This document shows, piece by piece, positions 1-4,694 of a stretch of 5,808 nucleotides of DNA. The DNA is from an uncultured Burkholderiaceae bacterium (GTDB lineage Bacteria > Pseudomonadota > Gammaproteobacteria > Burkholderiales > Burkholderiaceae_C). The stretch spans positions 1 through 5,808 of the forward strand of contig CALIDR010000027.1 in the NCBI GenBank assembly GCA_938022295.1, read 5' to 3'. The number at the start of each line of letters is the position of its first letter. The first letter of the stretch is position 1. The notes beneath the pieces are model-generated. The model did not search any database. It saw only the letters and a list, made by a program, of their open reading frames with translations, and was not told the DNA's origin. The translations under genes and the position numbers were made by a program.

Positions 1-1
1 G

Positions 2-139
2 CACGACGAAGTGCCGCCGCCGAAGGTCGCGACCAAGGCCGACGCGACGAAGGCCACGCCGGTGGCCACGCGCGAAGTGCGCAAGGACGCGGCGAAGACG
101 GCCAAGGCCGAGACCGCCAAGGTCACGCAGGCCAAGTAA
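2..139 (+). CDS. C-terminal end of a Lys/Ala-rich protein (5' end outside window)
   Basis: An open frame runs from the window edge to the TAA at 137-139. It encodes 45 residues made almost entirely of Ala, Lys, Thr, Val, Asp and Glu, beginning HDEVPPPKVATKAD and ending ETAKVTQAK. All lysines use AAG, matching local codon preference, and an intrinsic terminator follows 34 bases after the stop, so this is very likely a real gene end. Basic, low-complexity Ala/Lys tails occur in histone-H1-like proteins, phasin-type granule proteins and some envelope or TonB/TolA-like proteins. The visible part contains no domain that would choose among these. The function is therefore not assigned. Confidence 0.65.
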   Translation, partial: HDEVPPPKVATKADATKATPVATREVRKDAAKTAKAETAKVTQAK

Positions 140-173
140 GCACGCACGAACCTCCTTCACTCCGGTCACCTCG

Positions 174-206
174 CCGCCGGCAGGCTTGCCTGCCGGCGGT
201 TTTTTT
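174..206 (+). terminator. Rho-independent terminator
   Basis: A perfect 12-bp G/C-rich inverted repeat (174-185 with 188-199) is followed immediately by seven T residues (200-206). The two innermost pairs probably open, giving a hexanucleotide loop. It ends the transcript of the Lys/Ala-rich gene whose stop is at 139 and separates it from the pirin gene. Confidence 0.93.
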
Positions 207-279
207 GCCCGCCGCCGAACGGCAGCCGGCTTGCACGCGGCATGCAACGCGCCGCAATCCCGGCTTGCCGCCGGCGGCC

Positions 280-285
280 TAAGCT
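280..285 (+). promoter_or_regulatory. Possible -10 element for a leaderless pirin mRNA
   Basis: The hexamer TAAGCT ends 7 bases before the ATG at 293, and no Shine-Dalgarno precedes that ATG. A TANNNT box at this distance would place the transcription start at or near the A of the start codon, the arrangement known for leaderless mRNAs in GC-rich bacteria. No convincing -35 element is visible at 16-18 bases upstream, so this is tentative. Confidence 0.22.
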
Positions 286-292
286 GCAGACC

Positions 293-1177
293 ATGAACAC
301 CTCGCTCCTCACCCTGCCCGCGAGCCCGGTCGTCGTCCGCCCGCGCACCGTCGAGCGCCTCGTCGTCGGCACGCCGACGAGCGACGGCGCCGGCGTCAAG
401 CTCACCCGCGTGCTGACGCCGGACCTGCAGCGCCGGCTCGACCCGTTCCTGATGCTCGACGCGTTCGGCACCGACAACCCCGACGACTACATCGCCGGCT
501 TTCCGGACCACCCGCACCGCGGCTTCGAGACCGTGACCCTCATGCTCGAAGGCCGCATGCGCCACCGCGACAGCGCCGGCCACGAAGGGCTGCTCGGGCC
601 CGGCGGCGTGCAGTGGATGACGGCCGGCCGCGGCGTGATCCACAGCGAACTGCCCGAGCAGCACGAAGGCCGCATGGAAGGCTTCCAGCTCTGGCTGAAC
701 CTGCCGGCCAGAGACAAGATGCGCCCGGCGTGGTACCGCGACATCCCCGCCGCCGAGATCCCCGAAGCGACGACGCCCGACGGCGCCACCGTGCGCGTGA
801 TCGCCGGCGCGAGCCACGGCGTGGCCGGGGCGATGCAGCGCGAGACGACCGAGCCGCTCATCCTCGACCTGCGCCTGAGCCCCGGCGCGCCGTTCGCGCA
901 GCCCCTGCCGGCGGCGCACAACGCCTTCGTCTACGTCTACCGCGGCGGCGTCGCGATCGAAGGCACGGCGGTACCGGTGCAGCGCATGGCGATCCTCGCC
1001 AACACGCCGGGCAGCGACGGCGTCGTGCTCGCCGCCGGGGCCGACGGCGCGCGGGCGCTGCTGATCGCCGGTCGCCCGCTGAACGAGCCGATCGCGCAGT
1101 ACGGGCCGTTCGTGATGAACACGCACGAGGAGATCTTCCAGGCGGTGCGCGACTTCCAGAGCGGGCGGCTGGCCTGA
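293..1177 (+). CDS. Pirin family protein (bicupin, possible quercetin 2,3-dioxygenase)
   Basis: This is a 294-residue cytoplasmic protein of the pirin family. The N-terminal cupin (about residues 35-135) carries the diagnostic stretch DHPHRGFETVT (72-82) and later GRGVIHSE (112-119). The predicted metal ligands are His73, His75, His117 and Glu119, all present. The C-terminal cupin spans about 190-290 with the usual late segments LLIAGRPLNEPIAQYGPF (256-273) and NTHEEI (276-281). Length matches full-length pirins of about 290 residues. Some bacterial pirins, such as E. coli YhhW, have quercetinase activity, while others bind metabolic enzymes or act as redox sensors, so the substrate here is unknown. 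An in-frame ATG at 242 would add 17 unconserved basic residues. I chose 293 because pirin-like sequence begins just after it, although neither start has a good ribosome-binding site. The next gene begins 47 bases downstream and may be co-transcribed. Confidence 0.93.
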   Translation: MNTSLLTLPASPVVVRPRTVERLVVGTPTSDGAGVKLTRVLTPDLQRRLDPFLMLDAFGTDNPDDYIAGFPDHPHRGFETVTLMLEGRMRHRDSAGHEGLLGPGGVQWMTAGRGVIHSELPEQHEGRMEGFQLWLNLPARDKMRPAWYRDIPAAEIPEATTPDGATVRVIAGASHGVAGAMQRETTEPLILDLRLSPGAPFAQPLPAAHNAFVYVYRGGVAIEGTAVPVQRMAILANTPGSDGVVLAAGADGARALLIAGRPLNEPIAQYGPFVMNTHEEIFQAVRDFQSGRLA

Positions 1178-1210
1178 AGCGCGCGCCTGGGCGTACATTG
1201 CGCACGCAGC

Positions 1211-1216
1211 AGGAGG
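1211..1216 (+). promoter_or_regulatory. Strong ribosome-binding site of the phosphofructokinase gene
   Basis: AGGAGG lies 8 bases before the ATG at 1225 and fixes that start. The same frame is open much further upstream (an ATG exists at 613), but that stretch lies over the pirin gene in another frame. Just upstream, TACATT at 1194-1199 resembles a -10 box but lacks a matching -35, so a separate promoter for this gene is possible but not shown. Confidence 0.88.
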
Positions 1217-1224
1217 TGCGCGCG

Positions 1225-2439
1225 ATGTCGTCCGGCAAGATCCTCGTCGCCCAGGGCGGCGGTCCGACCGCCGTCATCAACCAGTCGCTCGTCGGCGTCG
1301 TGCTCGAGGCGCGGCGCCATCACGACGTGCGGCTCGTCTACGGCGCACGCCACGGCGTGCGCGGCATCGTCGACGAGGACTTCGTCGACCTGACGCAGGA
1401 GACGAGCCACAACCTCGAGCTCGTCGCCGGCACGCCGGCCTCGGCGCTCGGCTCGACGCGCGACAAGCCCGACCTCGCGTACTGCCAGGAGATCTTCAAG
1501 GTCCTGCAGGCGCACCGCATCGAGCACTTCTTCTACATCGGCGGCAACGACAGCGCCGATACCGTGCGCATCGTCGCCGACGAGGCGAACAAGGCCGGCT
1601 ACCCGCTCCGAAGCCTGCACATCCCGAAGACGATCGACAACGACCTCGTCGGCAACGACCACACGCCGGGTTTCCCGAGCGCGGCGCGCTTCGTCGCCCA
1701 GGCGTTCGCCGGCGCCAATCTGGACAACGCGGCGCTGCCGGGCGTCTACGTCGGCGTCGTGATGGGGCGCCACGCCGGCTTCCTGACCGCCGCCTCGGCA
1801 CTCGGCAAGAAGTTCGCCGACGACGGCCCGCACCTGATCTACCTGCCCGAGCGCACGTTCGAGCTCGAGCGCTTCCTCGCCGACGTCAAGGCCACCTACG
1901 AGCGGCTCGGGCGCTGCGTGATCGCGGTCAGCGAAGGCATCCACGACGCCTCGGGCCGCCCGATCGCGGCGCAGCTCGCGAAGGACCTCGAGCACGACGC
2001 CCACGGCAACGTGCAGCTGTCGGGCAACGGCGCCCTGGCCGACCTGCTGTGCGAGGAGATCAAGACGAAGCTGCGCATCAAGCGCGTGCGCGGCGACACG
2101 TTCGGCTACCTGCAGCGCAGCTTCGTCGGCTGCGTCAGCGACGTCGACCAGCGCGAGGCGCGCGAGGTCGGCGAGAAGGCGGTGCAGTACGCGCTGTGGG
2201 GCGACCGCGACGGCAGCGTCGCGATCGAGCGCACCGGTTTCTACTCGGTCGATTACCGGCTGCAGCCGCTCGAGGCGGTGGCGGGCAAGACGCGGACGAT
2301 GGAAGACGGATTCATCGCCGCCAGCGGCACCGACGTCACCGACGCGTTCCGGCTGTACCTGCGCCCGCTGCTCGGCTCGGGCATGCCCGACGCATTCCGC
2401 CTGCGCCCGGCGCCGGTGCCGAAGGTCCTGAAACGCTGA
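1225..2439 (+). CDS. pfp: Pyrophosphate-dependent 6-phosphofructokinase (PPi-PFK)
   Basis: A 404-residue phosphofructokinase of the PF00365 family, predicted to interconvert fructose 6-phosphate and fructose 1,6-bisphosphate reversibly with PPi rather than ATP as phosphoryl donor, in the cytoplasm. Motifs in order: GGGPTAVIN (11-19), the phosphate-donor loop GGNDS (106-110), the catalytic segment PKTIDNDL (134-141) with base Asp138, MGRHAGFL (180-187) for fructose-phosphate binding, LPER (207-210), SEG (236-238) and GYLQRS (294-299). Asp109 and Lys135 occupy the two positions where ATP-dependent enzymes have Gly (E. coli 104 and 124). This is the established signature of PPi use, because the side chains block the adenosine pocket. 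The position matching E. coli Asp103 is Asn108. The ATG is set by AGGAGG at 1211-1216. The last base of the stop codon is the first base of the inverted repeat that follows. PPi versus ATP use is inferred from these residues. Confidence 0.93.
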   Translation: MSSGKILVAQGGGPTAVINQSLVGVVLEARRHHDVRLVYGARHGVRGIVDEDFVDLTQETSHNLELVAGTPASALGSTRDKPDLAYCQEIFKVLQAHRIEHFFYIGGNDSADTVRIVADEANKAGYPLRSLHIPKTIDNDLVGNDHTPGFPSAARFVAQAFAGANLDNAALPGVYVGVVMGRHAGFLTAASALGKKFADDGPHLIYLPERTFELERFLADVKATYERLGRCVIAVSEGIHDASGRPIAAQLAKDLEHDAHGNVQLSGNGALADLLCEEIKTKLRIKRVRGDTFGYLQRSFVGCVSDVDQREAREVGEKAVQYALWGDRDGSVAIERTGFYSVDYRLQPLEAVAGKTRTMEDGFIAASGTDVTDAFRLYLRPLLGSGMPDAFRLRPAPVPKVLKR

Positions 2440-2679
2440 GCCTAGATCCGGCGGTTGGGCGCGCCCGAGCGGGCCGTCATCGGGCGCGCTGGCAAGGCGC
2501 GAACCGCAGCGATGGCGCTTGCCATCGCGAGGATTCGCAACGCCGCCAGCGTGACCGAGGGCGGCTCGATCGGGTGCGCAGCGTCGTCGCCCAACGTGTG
2601 ACCGTCCGCGCAGGCGGAACCACCAAGCATGAAAGCGGGTTGCATGCGGAGTCGAGCGGCCGACTGCCGGATCTAGGCT
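2439..2679. repeat. 241-base element bounded by inverted repeats, nested internal palindromes
   Basis: A perfect 14-bp inverted repeat bounds this block: AGCCTAGATCCGGC at 2439-2452 and its exact reverse complement at 2666-2679. Going inward it extends to 2458 and 2660 with 18 of 20 positions complementary; the two exceptions are G-T pairs, so in RNA it could form a 20-pair stem. A second, partly competing pair is GTTGGGCG (2454-2461) with CGCCCAAC (2588-2595). A long hairpin (2480-2558) sits inside. The left arm begins on the last base of the pfp stop codon. No target-site duplication is evident at the outer edges, and I find no convincing gene inside on either strand. It could be a MITE-like element, a repeat family or a structured 3' UTR/RNA; the sequence alone does not decide. 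Confidence 0.7.
2480..2558 (+). other. Long imperfect hairpin within the pfp-glcG gap
   Basis: From the tip outward: GCGATGGC (2509-2516) pairs perfectly with GCCATCGC (2521-2528) around a GCTT loop. After a 5x5 internal loop, GCGAA (2499-2503) pairs with TTCGC (2534-2538). After another internal loop, CGCTGGC (2487-2493) pairs with GCCAGCG (2545-2551). A C-G pair and a G-U pair come next, and after a single mismatch TCGG (2480-2483) pairs with CCGA (2555-2558). That is about 26 pairs in 79 bases. No T-run follows, so it is not a standard intrinsic terminator, although it could stabilise the 3' end of pfp mRNA. The structure is nearly symmetric, so the transcribed strand cannot be told from it. 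Confidence 0.55.
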
Positions 2680-2808
2680 GTGGCGTCGGCCGTCGGCTTG
2701 ACGCAGCGCAAGACTGGCCGCGGCGCCGGTGGGGAAGATCGCGGCACGCTGCCTCGGCGTGCGCCACGCGCAGGCCGACCTTCCGCCACGACCGACCAGG
2801 AGACCGCG
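2680..2808 (+). other. Leader region upstream of the GlcG-like gene
   Basis: These 129 bases between the inverted-repeat element and the ATG at 2809 contain a tandem 7-base repeat (CGTCGGC twice, 2684-2697) directly followed by TTGACG (2698-2703), a good -35 match. The hexamer at 17-base spacing is CGGCGC, so no promoter can be called. Two mutually exclusive short hairpins are possible further on: GCACGC (2744-2749) with GCGTGC (2757-2762), or GCGTG (2757-2761) with CACGC (2765-2769). The frame of the downstream gene stays open through this stretch, but its translation is Arg/Gly-rich and unlike a signal peptide, so I treat it as untranslated. Confidence 0.35.
2798..2802 (+). promoter_or_regulatory. 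Ribosome-binding site of the GlcG/HbpS-like gene
   Basis: AGGAG lies 6 bases before the ATG at 2809. It supports this start over the in-frame ATG at 2680, which would bury the signal peptide 43 residues inside the protein. Confidence 0.85.
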
Positions 2809-3324
2809 ATGAACCCCTTCCTGCGCCACGCCACCGCCGCCGGTGCGCTGCTGCTCGCCGCCGCGAGCCCCGCCGCCTTCGCCCAGGCCGGCAGCGGCAC
2901 GCACACGATCCGCGTGCTCACGCCCGAGGCGGCGCTGAAGGCGACCAACGCCGCGCTGCTCGACTGCCGCCGCCGCGGCTACCAGGTGGCGGTGGCCGTC
3001 GTCGACCGCTTCGGCGTCACGCAGGCGATGCTGCGCGACCGCTTCGCCGGCCCGCACACCCCCGACACCGCGGCCAACAAGGGGTGGACGGCGGTGAGCT
3101 TCCGCACCAACACGACGGAACTGGCGCGGGCGACGCAGCCCGGCCAGCCGAGCTCGGGCATCCGCCAGGTGCCGCGCTTCATCGGCGTGGGCGGCGGCGT
3201 GCTGATCGAAGCCGGCGGCTCGATCATCGGCGCGATCGGCGTGTCGGGCGCGCCCACCGGCGACGCCGACGACGACTGCGCGAAGGCCGGCATCGCGGCG
3301 ATCAAGGACGAACTCGAGTTCTGA
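2809..3324 (+). CDS. Secreted GlcG/HbpS-like (DUF336) protein
   Basis: A 171-residue protein with a clear Sec signal peptide: basic N-terminus (Arg6, His7), hydrophobic core at about 9-19, and a probable cut after AFA at residue 25. The mature part is one GlcG/HbpS (PF03928, DUF336) domain. Family hallmarks are LTPEAALKATNAAL (37-50), the strand VAVAVVDRFGV (60-70), GGGVLIEAGGSIIGAIGVSGA (128-148) and the acidic stretch with DDDC (154-157) leading into CAKAGIAAI. HbpS of Streptomyces binds haem and takes part in redox sensing, and GlcG is a glycolate-locus protein of unknown role. No sensor kinase, glycolate gene or oxidoreductase adjoins this copy, so no partner is suggested. A periplasmic location is predicted. 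The gene converges on the DUF4397 gene, with 27 bases between the stops. Confidence 0.88.
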   Translation: MNPFLRHATAAGALLLAAASPAAFAQAGSGTHTIRVLTPEAALKATNAALLDCRRRGYQVAVAVVDRFGVTQAMLRDRFAGPHTPDTAANKGWTAVSFRTNTTELARATQPGQPSSGIRQVPRFIGVGGGVLIEAGGSIIGAIGVSGAPTGDADDDCAKAGIAAIKDELEF

Positions 3325-3341
3325 GCCGCCGGCCCCGGAGC

Positions 3342-3361
3342 GGACCCCGCCTCAGCGGTCC
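3342..3361. terminator. Weak hairpin between convergent genes
   Basis: GGA and CCGC (within 3342-3350) can pair with GCGG and TCC (3355-3361), with a two-base CC bulge and a CTCA loop that contains the DUF4397 stop codon. There is no T-run on either strand. It might help end the converging transcripts, but short GC hairpins are common in this DNA, so the call is weak. Confidence 0.2.
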
Positions 3362-4632
3362 TTGCGCAGCGTCGCGGCGAGCGTCGTGGCCGGGTCGTCG
3401 AAGCTGCCGAGCATGAACACGCTGTAGACGCTGCCGGCGTCGAGCCGCAGGTCGTCGAGCGCGAACTTCACCGCCGGCGGCGTCGGCGACGTGACCTGCA
3501 GCTGCTGCCCGCTGCCGGCGGCCTGCGTCTGCGGCAGCGACGCCTCGCCGTAGCCGGCGGTGCCGCGGTTCGTGAAGCCGACCTGCAGCGTCATCGTCTC
3601 GGGCAGGCCGGCGACGGCGTGCACGAGGCGCAGCTTCGCGCTGCCAGCGGCCGTCGGCAGCTTGTTGTCGTCGGCGAACACGGTCACGAGCGGCGCCGCG
3701 GCGCGGCCGTGGACGAGCACCGAGAAGTCCGTGCCCGGCGCGGCGTCGAGCAGCGGTACGGCCACCGGCCGGCCGTCGACGCGCACCGCCAGCGGCAGGC
3801 GGCCGGCCGCAAGGCGGGCGTAGGGGCCGATCTGCGGCGACACCTGGCCGGCGGCGAGCGCCGTGCCGCCGGCGTCGACGTCGACGCGCGCGCCGCCCGC
3901 GATCGCGGCGACGACGCGCACCCGCGCCTGCGGGTTCACGAACGCCGTCAGCGGCCCGCCCTGCTCGACGAGCGCGGCGTCGACGAGCACGCCGCCCGGC
4001 GTGCCGCTGACGATCAGCGTCGACACCTGCCGGCTCGCGAGCCTGACGAGCGGCACGTCGAGGCGCACGTCGGCGCGGTCGCCGGCGGCGGTGATGCGCA
4101 GGCGGTAGTCGCCGCTGTTGACCGTCGAGTAGTCGCTCAGCGCCTCGGGCGCGACGTTGGCCGCGACCGGGCTCGCGTCGTCGAGCGGGTCGCCGGGCGA
4201 GGTCAGGTAGACGTCGATCGCGCCGGCGTCGCGCGCGCCGTTGAGCAGCCGCAAGCGCGCCTTGCCGCGGTCGGCGTCCTTCTCGTCGTCGGTCAGCAGC
4301 ACGGTGCGCAGCGTGCCGACGGCGCCGTAGGCGACCAGCGTGTAGTCCTTGTCGCGGGCGAACGTCTGGTCGCTCGCCGCCAGCAGCGTCGACGACCCGG
4401 TGCGCGCCACCGCCAGGCTCGCGTCGCCGGCGTCGACGCCGGTGTAGCCGCTGACGCGGTCGACCGCCACGCCGGTGATCTCGCGGTCGCCGTCGACGTA
4501 GAGGTCGAGCGACTCATAGCCGTCGCTGGTGGCGTTGACGAGCCGCACCCGGGTGTCCGACAGCGACCCGAAGTCGCCGCAGGCGACGAGACCGAAGCTC
4601 AGCAGCAGGGCCAGCAGGGCACGCATCGTCAT
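3352..4632 (-). CDS. DUF4397 domain-containing lipoprotein with four repeats
   Basis: A 426-residue predicted lipoprotein. The N-terminus has Arg4, a hydrophobic run at 5-16 and the lipobox LVAC (15-18), giving acylated Cys18. Gly at the next position, rather than Asp, argues for sorting to the outer membrane. The mature chain holds four diverged beta-rich units of roughly 95-110 residues. Each opens with a similar strand: RVRLVN (28-33), ARLRLLN (125-131), ARVRVVA (236-242) and AKLRLVH (332-338). Sequences such as the DLYVDG stretch (43-48) and DVYLTSPGD (140-148) are typical of DUF4397, a beta-sandwich family of unknown function found in surface or secreted proteins. Two ATGs two codons apart (4632 and 4626) can start it. 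I chose 4632, which has a GAG about 8 bases upstream; the site is weak. It lies 62 bases after the CoA-transferase gene on the same strand. Confidence 0.87.
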   Translation of the reverse strand: MTMRALLALLLSFGLVACGDFGSLSDTRVRLVNATSDGYESLDLYVDGDREITGVAVDRVSGYTGVDAGDASLAVARTGSSTLLAASDQTFARDKDYTLVAYGAVGTLRTVLLTDDEKDADRGKARLRLLNGARDAGAIDVYLTSPGDPLDDASPVAANVAPEALSDYSTVNSGDYRLRITAAGDRADVRLDVPLVRLASRQVSTLIVSGTPGGVLVDAALVEQGGPLTAFVNPQARVRVVAAIAGGARVDVDAGGTALAAGQVSPQIGPYARLAAGRLPLAVRVDGRPVAVPLLDAAPGTDFSVLVHGRAAAPLVTVFADDNKLPTAAGSAKLRLVHAVAGLPETMTLQVGFTNRGTAGYGEASLPQTQAAGSGQQLQVTSPTPPAVKFALDDLRLDAGSVYSVFMLGSFDDPATTLAATLRKDR

Positions 4633-4656
4633 CGTCGGCGCTCGTCGCGGGTGGTG

Positions 4657-4676
4657 GCGCGGCGATTCTGCCGCGC
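4657..4676 (-). promoter_or_regulatory. Hairpin in the gap upstream of the DUF4397 gene
   Basis: A perfect 7-bp inverted repeat (4657-4663 with 4670-4676) encloses a 6-base loop, between the CoA-transferase stop at 4695 and the lipoprotein start at 4632. Read on the minus strand, the loop region contains CAGAAT (4670 down to 4665), a fair -10 match that would give a leader of about 25 bases, but no -35 is visible at standard spacing. It could be a partial terminator for the upstream gene, a promoter or neither. Confidence 0.25.
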
Positions 4677-4694
4677 GGCCGACCGCGGCGCCCG

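Noticed and set aside
613..1224. N-terminal extension of the phosphofructokinase frame back to 613
   Set aside because: It lies over the pirin gene in another frame and encodes Arg-rich sequence. AGGAGG at 1211-1216 and the PFK N-terminus fix the start at 1225.
2454..2595. Integron attC-like core sites: GTTGGGC fits GTTRRRY and GCCCAAC fits RYYYAAC
   Set aside because: The order is GTTRRRY then RYYYAAC, opposite to an attC site, and no matching core follows at the right place (GTTGCAT at 2639 breaks the consensus). No integrase or cassette gene is present.
2442..2645. 67-codon minus-strand ORF filling the inverted-repeat element (and a 96-codon one at 2477-2767)
   Set aside because: Neither has a Shine-Dalgarno or recognisable motifs. 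The 67-codon frame ends at the TAG in the left repeat arm, which may be coincidence.
937..3057. Uninterrupted 706-codon open frame on the minus strand across pirin, pfp and the GlcG-like gene
   Set aside because: It is antisense to three well-recognised genes and its Arg/Ala/Val/Asp-rich translation resembles no family. Long stop-free antisense frames are expected in GC-rich DNA with strong third-position GC.
2049..3416. 455-codon plus-strand ORF spanning the end of pfp and the GlcG-like gene
   Set aside because: It is a shifted-frame shadow of both genes with low-complexity Arg/Ala sequence and no ribosome-binding site.
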